Position numbers and translations under genes: made by a program. Positions 34,540 through 47,114 of a stretch of 64,000 nucleotides of DNA are shown one piece after another. This DNA is from Nelumbo lutea. Lineage: Eukaryota; Streptophyta; Magnoliopsida; Proteales; Nelumbonaceae. The notes under the pieces were generated by a model. The model saw only the letters and a list, made by a program, of their open reading frames with translations. It made no database searches and was not told where the DNA came from. Positions within the stretch are counted from its first letter, which is position 1. Every line of letters begins with the position of its first letter. The stretch covers positions 79,078,270 through 79,142,269 of the forward strand of contig JAKGHH010000004.1 in the NCBI GenBank assembly GCA_022828595.1, in the 5' to 3' direction.

Positions 34540-35689
34540 AATCTAAGTAAATTATGGATCTGTTATATGTTGGTTGTGTCAAGAACCATCGTTGTTATAA
34601 TAACTACCATGGTGACCAGCATATATTATAGTTAACCTCTGAAATAGGAGGAATACAAATACCTTTCAAAGGGCTAAAACACTTTTAGATCCCATGATCA
34701 TCAACAAAATATTGAAAATTTTATATAAAGTAGGAACAAGCAAGTGTGACGTTTGACAGGAGTTTAAAAAATTGAGGACCGAAGGAATCTGATTCCAAGG
34801 GAGAAATTGCACAGAAGGAGGGGGAGATAACATCTCATTAGATGGATTGAAAATAATATGCTTATGCATTTTCATTTGTAGGTAAGATTCTCTTGATCAA
34901 TCTTTTTCCCTCTTCTGAGTGGTCCTACAAATCTCAACCCAGCTAGCATTTCCTTTATGTCCAATATTGATCCCATGCATTTGTTCTCATAACATCTTTT
35001 TTCTTCCAACCGCTTGGCCACTCGAACTAGTGGAGATTACTATTAATACACAAATGATTTGTTCTTTGCAATTTCTGCCTAACTTCAGAAGGATCCACCA
35101 TATTGCTTTGTACTGTTTCTGTAGCTGGAATTGGTGCAATTGGTATTCGATCAAGGCCTTAGTTTGACTTTATCAATAATAACAAAACTCCTTGGTTCCT
35201 CTGTGGTTTTTCCATGTGTAGATTTATGGGCTCAGAGAAAAATCAGATGATCAGTGTAGAGCTGCTCTTTCGGGTCATAGAATTGGCCACCAATTATCAT
35301 CATTGGTAAAGAGTAAGTGGGTCCTTTTTCATATTTTTGTCAGTGATTCCTTTACAACAGAGTGCACCAGAGAGATTAATCCTTCTACCAGCATCTAGGT
35401 ATCTTTCTGATGAGGAAAAGAGAACAAAAATTATTGAGATAATATACTTGATTTCCTTTTTCTTTCTTGGTTGAACAATTTTTTCTTTCCATTCATATAA
35501 TACAAATAATCAAGCAAAAAAAAAAAATCTGATAAAAACATTGGTACAGCAAATTAGGGTTCCCTTTGAACCTAGTCACAAATGTCAGATATGAGCAAGT
35601 GCTGAGAGAATAAGGACTTCTAGAATTGGGAAAAGATGAAACATGGACTTCTAATTTAAGCTTTTGGTATATAATTCTGATCACAATAT
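34540..35689. other. Intergenic, nothing recognised
   Basis: No domain, long repeat pair or convincing gene was seen. Frames here have biased composition or lie over A/T tracts. Confidence 0.4.
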
Positions 35690-36016
35690 ATGAAAAAGAT
35701 AAGTCTACATATTCTCTTCAAGATTTGTGAAGAGGAATTATCCCCTGTGAATATTCTACACAAGAGAAAGGTCAACTACCATGGTCATGAGGTCATCCAT
35801 TCCAATGCTAAGAAACGTTCGGCACGATTTGACTATGTTAAGCTAATGGAAAATGAGAGCGTCTCTTCCAGGTTTCTTACCGATTACCCATCGTCCAATA
35901 TAGCCAAAGGGATGTTAACCGCTGATTGGAAAGATGATGATTATCATCATCTAAGCTTTGTTCTATTTTATTTTGTTTGGGGCCATATAATATCTTTTTT
36001 TGTTTGTAATACATGA
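35690..36016 (+). other. Unassigned open segment, possible exon
   Basis: The part from EEELSPVNILHKRKVNYHG to AKGMLTADWKDDD (about 35728-35940) has protein-like composition with charged and aromatic residues, unlike the surrounding AT-rich frames. I do not recognise the family. No flanking splice sites were fixed and both ends run into AT-rich, hydrophobic nonsense. It could be an isolated exon or gene fragment. Confidence 0.25.
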
Positions 36017-38070
36017 AACAACTCGAAAAAGGAAAACAATTTCAATATGAGCAGTTCTAATTTCTGATATACCAGACGGCCATTAATTTGGCCATTTGTA
36101 TTGAATTATCTGGGGTTAGACTATTTCAATAGTTTTAAACGACAAAAAAAGTCGTATTATATTCACTACTGACAAATTGTAAAATCAAAAGATTCAAAAC
36201 ATAAATACACACAAATTTTTGTTGTATGAAGAGTATCAATACTTTAAACTTGGCTACTTAAATATTAATTAGTGCTAATAAAATTAATGATGGGATTCAT
36301 ATTGAATGGATTGTTATCTTTCATTCATTAAAACTCTGCCCAATAAAATTAAACATGGTTACAATTCTCATTTGTTTTAAATTCAAAGCACCGGATATTC
36401 TGACTTCTGATATTTTATTGGGACGGTCACTAAAAATTTAGTGCAATTGCAATTCCCTATTTGCACCATCAAAAGATATTTGTTACCTCACTTAAAAGAG
36501 ATGTGCATGAAAGAGAGAGAGAGAGAGAGAATTTTGGCAAATTACCTTAAAAATGGACTTCACCCAAGCATAACCATCAAACTATCAGTATCTTAAAAGG
36601 GAAAAGGGCAGGTTCAAATTTTCCTCATTCAAAGATATCATCAACTTTGTCAATGCTAAGTCAACTCTAGATAGCAAAATTAACACATTAATTCTTTTTC
36701 TTTTAATTTTCTGTTTAATCTCAGCATGATTTATTACTTTTTTGGTTCCCCGCCTAAAGAGAAGGTAACCAGCAGGTAGAAAAGGAGAGGAAATACCAAA
36801 GGTGCAATTGTATACGTGATGGGATCTCATCAAAGCGAAAATCCAATGAACGCTCTGTAAGTACGGGCATATAGCTTTACATTAGATTTAGTATGTGTTT
36901 GGTTTGAAAGAAAAGATAGGGAAAGGAAGGGAACCTCCAACACGTACCATGAACAGGAGATATTCCCTATATGTGGTTTGATTCTATATTCTCAGAGTTT
37001 ATACTTATAAGAGATCCGGGCTCATTGTATGAGATGGCTTATGATGCAAACTTGTCTGCACTGCCGTTGAGTATGTGAAAGTATCCTATTGTACATACGT
37101 AAACACCCATACCTATGAAATCATGAGGTACCTGTTGGAGACATTAGAAGTGTTCCATGTAAAGGCTGTTTAAACAGTGTTCGAACCGGCCTAGCACTGA
37201 CTGAAGCCAATCTCAAACAGATTTGAGCTCTAGTGGGATCTATTAATAATCTGGATCTACTACCAATAAGATGCTATCAATACAGCTTCCAATAAGATGC
37301 TATCTATTCATACTTGTATCCTGTCATTGATGGGACGGTATTTCTGAGATGACAATCATGTTTGACATGTGCAGCTATAAATCATGTTGGAAGCGGTGTT
37401 GGTGGCAGAACCGGTCTCTATTAAGTACTGGCACACCATATAATTTTTTGATGATTAGTAATAACACACCATATTTGAAGAAAAACATAAAAAAGTGGTT
37501 AAAAAATCTCTTAAAGAAGACAGGCTATAACATTTGTTTCAAAGCCGGCATTAATTGAAAGACAAATTTTTATAAAATAAACTCATTCAAAATCTGAAAC
37601 CTAATTTCGTAGTTTCAGCAACAAGTTCACAATCCAATTGCAGTGTCCCAATGCTAAGTGCCATGATCAAATAAGAGTGTGTATTGGGTTTTTTTTTTTT
37701 TTCAAAGAGGCAATTGTGTCAACACACCTATACATTTTGATTTCCAAAATGCATCAAAGATGCTCGTCAGGGTTATGAGGTGGCCAACAATGATTCATTG
37801 TGTATACCTTTTTTTATATTTTCCTTAGAACAAACAATTAATACATCAGCAAAAATAGTTTTACCATGTGGCAATTGTTTTTATCCTTAACAAACAAGTT
37901 TGTATTTCCTCCTCACAAAATTTGTCTTCAAACCTATCTCACAACACAGCAGTCACACATTAAGAATATCTCCAAACTTAGAATATTTTTTTCACGGGAC
38001 TCTGAGGTGGGTGTGAGAAAATTCAATTATCCGCACTCCCGGGTTAGGGGGTACTCATGTTTGAGGTAAT
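36017..38070. other. Intergenic, AT-rich
   Basis: GA microsatellite at about 36511-36530 and a tttggtttgaaagaaaag MITE-like end near 36898. No gene recognised. Confidence 0.4.
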
Positions 38071-38074
38071 ATGG

Positions 38075-38398
38075 TTTTTGAACCATTGTTGACCTAGACA
38101 GTTGGACCATTCAACCTAAAAATCATCCAGTCAATCAGTTCTATTTTACCCCTAACCTGGTTTTTTTGCCAAAAACCATTGATTTGATTGCGACCAATTA
38201 ACCTTCGTGGTCAAACAATCAACTCGTTCGACCCAAACAATGGTTTTTAACCTTATTTTTTTTTGTTTTAATAATTTTTTATTATTAGTATTATTTATTT
38301 TTTAAATTACAACGGACCTTTCATTTAGACCGAACAGTCAAACCATTGATCTAGAAACCGGTGGCCATTGATTCCAGTTTCAAGTCGGTTTTTAAAAT
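38075..38398. mobile_element. hAT-like MITE, GGTTCGA family
   Basis: Left end ggtttttgaaccattg, right end cggtttttaaaatag. Interior has the shared words gaccattcaacc, cgaccaatt and aaaccggtgg. Target duplication not clear. Confidence 0.45.
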
Positions 38399-38827
38399 AG
38401 TATGGGGGTAAAGACATTTAGGCCAATACACAGAAAATTACAGATATTGATTTAACCCAAATGTGCTGGGGATGCCACAGTTTTCTGTTTGGCTCCATAC
38501 TCATATCATGTACGAGAGAGAGAGAGATTTGAAATCCTGAAAATGCAAAAACGAATAGTTCTAGGCATCACAAAGTACAAAGCTAGTACCTCTGTTAACC
38601 AAACAAGTGAACAACCCTACAAAGTACAAACCCATTCGCCCCGAACGGCCAAACATAACCAGATAACCTTTTTTACTGGACCTCTCAGTTCTCCCTAGTC
38701 CCTACAATTCCTTCTTTATGTACATTTTTACAAAATTACCCCCCAACCAAACCCAACCCACTCATACAAACTAATATAACTATAACCTAAGTACCGTGGA
38801 TGTCCACGTCGATTTTCGACGAATACA

Positions 38828-40064
38828 TCACATGATCATGCATCCATTTGGATTCTCATCGCTAAACATCTCGAATGAATCAGCCGGTGGTGGCGGTGGT
38901 GGGGCATCATAATACCCTGCGTCAGTATACGTATACGTGTACTGCGCTGGTGCCAGGGGTACGTAGTAAGACGCAGCAGAGCTAGACGACGGATACGCCG
39001 TATTGTAACTTACGGCGTATATAGGTTGGGGCATATGAGTATATGGTACGTACGAATATACGTGCTGACGTGGAGGGATGAGATTCGTCGACGGATTAGT
39101 GGGACCCGTATTGGTTGGAGTGGCTGCGGCATTAGGAATAGGACTTGCCGTAGGAGTCGGAGAGCTGATCGTCGTTGTGTCCCCGGCGGTTTCACCTCCG
39201 TTCTCCACAAAATTAACCTTTTGCCCTTTCTTTTTATTCTTTTTACCCCCATTGCCACCATTTTCCCCACCACCGCTTTTCTTGGCGGGCCCATCACTAT
39301 TACCGCCCTTTTCTTCCGTCGATGCCGACGGAATCGGAGACTGGTCCACCGCCTGCGACTGCGAGTTTTCCTGCTTCTTTCCGTCGGATTTCGGTTCTTT
39401 GTTTTGCCCGGCGCCGCCATTTTTGGCGGGTGTTGCGCTTCCCCCTTCGTTAGTTTTGACGGTAGCTCCATTTTCAGTAGTTTTATCGGACGTGGGTTTT
39501 TCTTCCACGTCCTCTGTTGGTGTTGGTGTTGGTTTCTTTTGGCCGTCAGGGCTTCCGTTTTCATTGCTTTTCGAGTCATTTTGCTGCTCCTTTTTCTTCG
39601 ATTTCCCAGATTTCTTATCCTTCTTCTCAGCTTTTTCAGGCCAAAGCTCTGCGTGCTTCCCTGTTTTCTGCAGTTTCTTGATCAGGGTCTCAGCGTCAAT
39701 GTTTCCATTCACTACAACTTTGTGCTTCTGCAAATCGATAGTTACGGTATAAACACCTGCAAATATAGCAAAGAAAAAAACCCTGAACTCACCGTAGAAA
39801 AGGTAGCAAGAAAACAGAGAGATTGAAAACAAAAATATAACAGGTACCTTCGATGCTCTGTAGAACCTTCTTGACCTTTCTCTTGCAGCCTTCACAATGG
39901 ATGGATACCTTCAAGATATGGGTCTAGAAAACAAAAGGATACGACCTTAGAAACACTACCGAAGCAAAGATTGAGGAAAACGAGGACATTGATTTCGATA
40001 ATAGATAGTAAGTTACCTTATATTTCAGGGGTTCTGAAACTTCTTCAGTTGCTGCTGTTGCCAT
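38828..40064 (-). CDS. Heavy-metal-associated isoprenylated plant protein (HIPP)
   Basis: Exons on the minus strand: 40017-40064, 39848-39923 and 38828-39756, GT-AG introns, 350 aa. The start MATAATEEVSEPLKYK is the first exon. The HMA domain occupies about residues 17-85: THILKVSIHCEGCKRKVKKV carries the CxxC metal site (C26, C29), then GVYTVTIDLQKHKVVVNG and ELWPEK. A long low-complexity, Lys/Glu/Asn/Gly-rich linker (about 90-260) follows, then a Tyr/Pro-rich tail with YSYVPY, YTYTYTDAGYY and a PPPPPP run. It ends GCMIM, a CaaX box (C347) for farnesylation, so the protein is expected to be lipid-anchored to membranes. HIPPs bind heavy metals and act in metal handling and stress or pathogen responses. 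A GA-rich leader lies just upstream of the ATG (40066-40100). The frame is intact. The exact HIPP number is not assigned. Confidence 0.94.
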
Positions 40065-41868
40065 CTCAGAGCTTCAGAGAGAAGAAGAAGAAGAAGCTTT
40101 GGTGCTGAGAGGTGTTAAGAGGAGAAGCAATGACAATGAGAGTTGAGAGAAAGAGAGATGGCTCAAAGCTCAGAATTTTAGAGAAAGAAAGAGTTAAAGG
40201 CGAGTCCTTGTGGGGCGAGGTGGAGGTCGGGGACTGGACACTTGGGATTAAAAGGAGGCAAATGGGCTCGAATTTTGGTGGGATAACTATCCAGCGAAAA
40301 GACAAAAGAAACCCTATTTCCTTTATTTCTTTCTTTTTTTTCTTTTCTTCTCTCTTTTTTTTTTTTTTTGAAAAGACTAATAAATTATAAGCTTTTTTTA
40401 ATAACCCACATAACAAAGAAATGAGCAAATAAAACCCCATTAATTAAAATGCCTTAATGGCTTAATCAAATAAAACCCCATTCAAATCTAGATTCTGAAC
40501 TAGTAAAGAAACTGTTAAAGCATTTATATTAATCTAAATTAATGCAAGCCTTAGAAAATAAGCAAGAGTAAAAAAGTCTGAACATCGTCGTTACCAAAAC
40601 CTGCTTAGGAATTTGGACCCAACCATGAAAGGGATGAATTTCTAGGAGCCTAAAAGGCTGGCGAAATCAAATGGTCCTTATCACCTACTTCATGCGAGTC
40701 TGTACTTCCTTTTCCCATTTATTTTCTTTTGAATTAACTGGGCTGTTGGATCAGATGACAGGCACTATACTTGAAAAAAGTTGAAACAACTGTTGTTAAA
40801 TATAAACAAAATATGGTTTGAACTTTGTGAAAACTTAAAAAAAAACAACTGCAGTTCTGCCCAAAATATCCAAGATTTAACCCCCCTGAGGCCCTGAATC
40901 CTGCAAAATTGCTCCAAGTCCCACTCCATTAGCACTGAATCCCATTTACTATCTACAGAGAAAAAACTGCTTCCAGTTCCAGGATTGCCTTTAATTCTGC
41001 ATTAATCCACCTACAAGTGTATTGACGCCCGGCGGACCGCCCACACTGGTACACGGGTTTGGATGTGCCATGGCATGAGCCCAGGTGGGCCCATTGTCAT
41101 ATCAGACCGTGTGCGGCATGATGTTTTTATAAAAAATAATAAAATAAAATAACAAGATAAATAATAAATTAAAAAAAATAAAAGTGAAAGACTTACAATT
41201 TTAATCAAATTAGTATAATATATATATATATATAGGTTATGCATATTATTAACTATGGGTCATGTAGTGCTGGCCAACGAGACTCAAACCCCAAGCCAGG
41301 CAGGACATGAGGGTTTGGGTCAGGCCTAAGCATGACCCGAGTCATACTGGGTTGCACTATCCCGCGAGTGTTCCAGCCTCTAAATTAATTCATATGAGAT
41401 CAGAAAAATTTCCTCCTGCTCCTGCAGTGGCTTCCAAACATTTTGTCCAAAAAATGTATAATTTTGTCCAAAAAAATTGAGACAAAATCTGTTTTGAACA
41501 TTTCTCAACAACTCAGCGCCACTAGTCGCTACATGTACCAAAATACTAAAAAAAATGTTCCTGAAAATGAAAAACATTATTTTTGGCATCTTTCTACTAA
41601 ATGCTTATGATGCTGAGCTCGCATTGGTGCTCAAAAAATGCCATTGACAAAGAAAACCCTTCGGATGGTGGCTTATAGCTTTATAAGATGGGCTCCACCT
41701 GAACAATTTATAAGCTTTGTTTGGTGGAAACCCTCAAAAAGTTTTCTTAATGTCTATTTGGGAGGGCTAAAATACAGTAGATTTTGGTTTTTTGATGTGG
41801 ACCCCACACAGACAACCTATAAGCCATAGCAAGTGTATATGGATACTACTAAATTCAACATAAGTTGT
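40065..41868. other. 5' flank of HIPP and intergenic repeats
   Basis: Begins with GA-rich leader DNA. At about 41027-41385 GC-rich arms flank an AT-rich centre, like the GGGCC-armed element at 17314, but borders are unclear. No gene recognised. Confidence 0.4.
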
Positions 41869-42453
41869 AGGACTGTTCATATAAGAAGGCCCAACCCAAC
41901 CAAACCGACCAACCCGGATCGACCCAACCCAAATCGGTCGGGTTTTCATCAACACTGGTCGGTTTTGGGTTGTACAAATTCATAAATCGATGGTTCAGAT
42001 TGGTTTTGGTTTGCTTGTGTGAAAACCAAAACCGACCCGAACCGAACCGACTTAGTTCCTACTTAACTAAAAATTGAAATATCTGAAAATATATATTCCA
42101 ATATATATATCTAAAAAATATATATTATGAAATATGTCAGATATATATTTTCAGAAAATATATATTCCAATATATTTGTATGTATATTTTTTGTTTATAT
42201 ATATATATATATATATTTCTAAAATACATATTTTAGTTTTAAATATATTTCCAGAAAACTAGGTGGCCATGGGGGGCATGGATGAACTTAGAGCCGAAAC
42301 CGACCCAAACTAACCCAACCCGACTCAAACCGACCATGTCGGTTTTGCTTAACACTGGGTCGGTTTCGGTTTCCATCTCAAGTAACCCGACCAGGTCGGG
42401 TCGGTTGGAAAAACCTCAGTAAATCGACCAAACCCGACCCGTAAACAGCCCTA
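41869..42453. mobile_element. hAT-like element with CCGACC-rich arms
   Basis: Ends taggactgttcatataag and the inverse of tagggctgtttacgggt. Flanking 8-mers ataagttg (41861-41868) and ataagctg (42454-42461) differ by one transition, a good 8-bp target duplication. Arms repeat cgacccaaccc / gggtcgg words around a TA-rich centre. No coding. Confidence 0.75.
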
Positions 42454-42474
42454 ATAAGCTGCATGCAGTCCAAG

Positions 42475-42765
42475 GTTTTAAAAATCAACTTGGAACTACA
42501 ACCGTTTTGGCCATCGGTTTGTGGGTCACCAGTTTGACTGTCCAATTTAAAAGAATAAAAATAATAAAAATAAAAAACAACCAAAAATCATTGTTCAAGT
42601 CGAACCGATTGATGGTTCGACTACCTAGGTCAACAGGTTGTTAACCAAATCAATGATGTTTTTCCAAGGATCGAGTTAAGGGTAAAACGGAATCAGTTAT
42701 CTAAACGGCTTCTAGGTTGAATATTCCAACCATCCGGGTCAATGATGGTTCAAAAACACTAAGGC
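42475..42765. mobile_element. hAT-like MITE, GGTTCGA family
   Basis: Left end caaggttttaaaaatc, right end ggttcaaaaacacta. Interior words cgaaccgattg, ggttcgact match the family. Lies directly beside the previous element; no clean target duplication. Confidence 0.45.
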
Positions 42766-42920
42766 ATGTTAATTTGCTTCAACCTCCTTGATGGAATAAC
42801 TTATCCATAACATTTTCAAAGCATTTGAACCAACCTAGGTGAAAATTCAGTTCAACCCTCTCAAAATGGGCTTAAACAAAGAATCCGTTTTGCTCTTCAG
42901 CATATTGAAGTCATGCATTG

Positions 42921-43090
42921 GGATCTGCTCCTCATAGAGCACTCCTCACACCAGCCTCACAGTCACTTTCCACTGTGTATTAGGAACATCTCCCCTGAAA
43001 AATAAATACAAGTACAAGAAATGTTCCTGATGTGCAACTAGAACATGCTGTGAAGTTGGTGTAAACAACGCTTTGTGAGGAGCAGATTCA
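42921..43090. mobile_element. Foldback MITE family B, copy 4 (best preserved)
   Basis: Inverted ends ggatctgctcctca and tgaggagcagattc; interior gtgtattaggaacatctcc and gaacatgctgtgaag. Used to recognise the other three copies. Confidence 0.55.
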
Positions 43091-43189
43091 GACTCCTATG
43101 TGACAAGCAAATCTGAACTCATAAGCAGTAAAGTAGATCCCGACTCATTTATGAGGGGCTTCACATTGCGGCTTTTGGGTTTGTGAAAT

Positions 43190-43347
43190 GGGGCCATGTA
43201 AAAGCTCGATTAACAACCCACACTTTTCACGAGCTATTCGAGCTCGACTTGTGAAAAGCTCAATTCGACTCGATCTAGACTGAGCTTTGAGTTGAGCTTG
43301 AACCCAATAAATCTCAGCTCATGAGGTTGGGACCTTAATCAAGTTTT

Positions 43348-43406
<59 letters not shown>

Positions 43407-43650
43407 AAATGTTATATAATATATATAATAATAACTAGTTTTATTATTCTTAATTTTTTATATGTATATATTTTTATTTTTATAAAACATTTGGCTCATA
43501 ATCAAGCTCAAGCTGAGCCAAACTCAAATTACGAGCTTTTAACTTGAACTGAACTTGAATTAAACTCGAACTTTATAATTTATTATCGAACTGAGCTCAA
43601 ATAACTAGATATTCAATTCGACTTGGCTCAAATCCCCCCTATCATCAGAT
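43190..43650. repeat. AGCTCGA-rich element with (AT)n centre
   Basis: Both arms carry repeats of agctcga/tcgagct-type words (for example gagctattcgagctcgac left, gctcaagctgagcc right), around a (AT)n run at 43350-43403. Resembles common plant foldback elements. Borders not fixed. Confidence 0.4.
43350..43403. repeat. (AT)n microsatellite
   Basis: About 26 AT units without interruption. Confidence 0.95.
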
Positions 43651-44099
43651 TCTCCAAAGCAATTGAACCAAATTTTTTGTTTTTTTTTAATACAATCAAT
43701 AGGTGAACCCTCGGAGCCCTTATATTAAATAGAAACAGCATGTGTTATTATAGCTAGTGAGTAGTGACAACATCTGAAAATTAAACAAATAACATATTTC
43801 AATTCATACCAATTTTAGTTTTAGGCTCTCAGCCATTGAGAAGCTCAAAACCTCTTTAATAATTTATTCGCTGAAACATGTACAAAAACGATAAGCCCTT
43901 CAATTCAGCCACTTAAATTGTTATGAAATGCGGTATAATATCGAGTATATTTTTGAGTGATCTCATAATACTGATGCATGGACTCTTTTAAATAGATAAG
44001 GTGGACATGTCATTCATGGGAGTCTCACACCTTACATATTCTTGAGCACACTTGCATGTAACAATATTCTCTTCTTTATCTTCTACTTTATTTGATACC

Positions 44100-44340
44100 A
44101 ATGTTTTAAAAATTGATTCAAAATGAAAACCGTTTTAGCCATCGATTTTTGGATCAACAGACTAAATAGATCAAACCATAATATTTACAAAAAAAAAAAA
44201 CGTCCAAAAACTATTGTCCAAGCCAAATGGGTGGATGGTTTGACTGCTGTCTTGACCAATCAATCGTTGACTAATTCAATAGTTTTTGACCAAACGGTCC
44301 GACCATCCAAGTCAATGACTGTTAAAATCTTTTTTTTCTT
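44100..44340. mobile_element. hAT-like MITE, GGTTCGA family
   Basis: Left end caatgttttaaaaattg, right end atgactgttaaaatc; interior matches the family (ccgttttagccatcg, ggtccgaccatcc). Right end is followed by a T run and the target duplication is not clear. Confidence 0.45.
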
Positions 44341-45495
44341 TTTAATTTTCATATGAAATATTATTTAATTTTGGGCAGATACATGACATTTTAGGAGACT
44401 TTTCTCTCTTCTTTTTATTGCCTTTCATTTTCCTTGGGATGTGTGCAACAGTTCTTTCCTTTTTCTTTTTCTAAATTTTGGCTTCTCATTTGTATTTGTA
44501 GTTTTGGGGGAGTATTGACTCTTTAATATTGATTTATGAATATTTCTTTTTAGGGGTTAATTACGTTAGGTTGACAGTGGTTGCAGTTTTAATGGAGGAA
44601 GGTTTTAAGGTAAGAGTTGGCATCAGCTCCCCACAGCCCTCCCGCACGAGCTCCATCGCACAGTAATGATGAATGAAGATGGCGAGGTGACATCAAAGAC
44701 ACTACTGCCTACTCGTGCCATTGAAAAAGGGAAGCTTCCTCTCTTCCCCATAAACTCTGATCGTCCTCTGCAAATAAATTAGTAGGACGGTACCAGTTGA
44801 TCAACTGTGAATCAAAAGCCGCGCTATCGTTTTCATTCCCAAGCAGTAACGTAATTAACAGAGAGAGAGAGAGAGAGGGTCTGGTTGTTCTCGTGTCTAT
44901 ACCAGTATATCACACAGCACAGCAGTACAGACTACAGACACACAGTCATGGCTTCAGATCTTTGTTAATGAGTACTGTTGCGATATCCACCTTGGTGGCT
45001 GGGTCCCGCTTCCAACACACACTTTCTCTTTTTCTCTTTCCACGTGGCTACTATAGAGATTGAGTACAACAGGTACACTTACCATTATAAGGCTTGAGCT
45101 GACCATTTATTTTTATGGAATGGTGAAACCAAGTGATAGTCAAACACAAGCACGTACATGTTTACATAATCACATGTATCATAAGAGATCGACAAGATAC
45201 AGAGAGGAAGTTTCGATGAACAAGGATTACCATAAATCCTATCCAACTTCTCCGAAAATTAATCAACCGATACGCATGTAAGTTGGAATATCATCACCAC
45301 CCTCTGTCTGAATTCATTCAAAAACAGTCAAAAAAAGTGATGAATTGCACTGGTAACTTACAGACTGCCACACACTAATATAGATCCCAGCTGAATTTGG
45401 TTTTGGGACAAACACCTCCTAAGTTTCTAGATTTCAGCACCTTTTGCCCCCTATTTTGACAATGGGATTGACAGTAAAGGTAAAATTATTAAGGT
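44341..45495. other. Intergenic, nothing firmly recognised
   Basis: GA run at about 44861-44878. Frames at 44797-45281 lack domains. The GC content and short CA-rich stretch near 44910-44950 might be a gene leader, but no gene follows. Confidence 0.35.
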
Positions 45496-45895
45496 TAAGG
45501 TTATGTTTGGTATCATTGCTGTTTTTATGGGATTTATTAATACAAATTTTTGATAAAAATAGGTCACTGTTTACATAAAAATTTTCTTTTTCAGTATTAA
45601 ATGCTGGTAGCATTGCCACTTCTTCGTGAAGCCAATTTTGATGTTATTATAAATTTTAACACCAATCCAATGTGTATATTTTTTGAAAAAAATGCAGATT
45701 TCTGCAAATCTATAGACATTCAATTCCGAGTTGACACCTACCCTAACTGTACTTTGTGCCTATCGATTCTGACCCTGGGCTGAACCATCATTCTCCCTAT
45801 ATTTTTTAGTAAAAGTGGTTTTCCGATACTAGATAATTGATAAACTCCAAAGTTTCTAATACAAACAGCAATGATACCAAATACAACCTAAATTT
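45496..45895. mobile_element. MITE with inverted ends AGGTTRTRTTTGGTATCATT
   Basis: Left aggttatgtttggtatcatt and right complement of aggttgtatttggtatcatt are near-identical inverted repeats extending into gctgttt. About 400 bp, no coding. A related single end (ttaggtgatgtttggcatca) is at about 46108. Confidence 0.65.
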
Positions 45896-46889
45896 CTTAT
45901 TCAAGATTTGATTGGCTGAGAGCAAAAGCTATCCAAACATCAACAATAGGCGATGCTAAAGTGCAGTATTTGTTTTGGTTTGGAAGCACGAGTACACAAC
46001 CTAGTCCAAAAGAGATAAATTTATCAAAAAGTCCAAAAGAGGGGTACTATATGTCCATTTCCACCATTTTAATGGCTTTTGCATCCATCAAATCTTGAAT
46101 GAGCAATTTAGGTGATGTTTGGCATCATGCTGATTCTTCCTTATTGATTTTTCAAAAAATCGTTGATTTGTGAAATTTGTGTTTTTTAAAAAAAATGGTA
46201 AATTTTGTTATTTGGTATCATTTCTACCATGTAAGTCAATTTTTGAGAAATTGACTTTGAACCTGTTTGGTACTGATTCCCGAAGGTCTATTATTTTTGC
46301 ATTAGAGTTATTATTCAATGCCATGTCAAGCTAAAAAAATCAGAATCAACTGGAAATCGAGAAATCACCAAAAAAAAAAAAAGTGATCCATGAAAAAGGG
46401 CTGATTTTAAGAATCTTTTTTGACAAATTTCCTAAAAATCACCAAAAATGGCCGATCAAACAGAAATTTCAACATTGATACCTCTAACATTGATGTGGCT
46501 CCCGCATGGAGTGATTTTCAGGAAATCGGTGTCAATGCCAAACATCCCCTTGATAATGAGAAGTGTGGACACATGTCAAATTGGAAGGGTGTTGGGATAT
46601 ATTTTGTTGGGAGGAGATAGATCCCAACTCTACCTCCAGGTTCAACCGTTTCCTGAAGGGGGTGATGATTTGGGCACACCCCTATCTGCCGTTTTATAAA
46701 AAGAAATGAAAAAGGAAAAGAAAAAGAAAAGTGGGACATGCCCCTAATTATTAGTTAAAAGTACCTTTCTTTTTTTAATAAAAAAAGCGCACCCATAAAT
46801 GCCTTTCTTTTATGGGTTAATGCAAATGTCCTCACATCACTTCATCTCGGATTTGTTTGCCCCTCAATAAAGAGAGACGTATCCAAATC
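45896..46889. other. Intergenic with MITE fragments
   Basis: Includes the tggcatcatgctgat end near 46115 and further poly-A tracts. No gene recognised. Confidence 0.35.
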
Positions 46890-47114
46890 ACCACCTTTTA
46901 ATCGGGTCGTGCCACCCATGGTTTTGCACGAACTTGGACCGTACGAACTTGGACCGGCCCAGTAAGACGGTCTGCTGATTGTGTCAGGCTCAGAACGATC
47001 ATGTAGGCCATGCTGGTCTTCGGGTTTTAGGTTCACGGGACAGCCTGACCCGTAGCTCAGACCAACACAACCAATTTATATTATTTATATATATTTATAT
47101 ATTACAATATATAT

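Noticed and set aside
39026..39826. Long plus-strand ORFs of 266 and 224 aa opposite the HIPP gene
   Set aside because: They are antisense shadows of the low-complexity HIPP exon 3; composition is the mirror of K/E/P/T codons.
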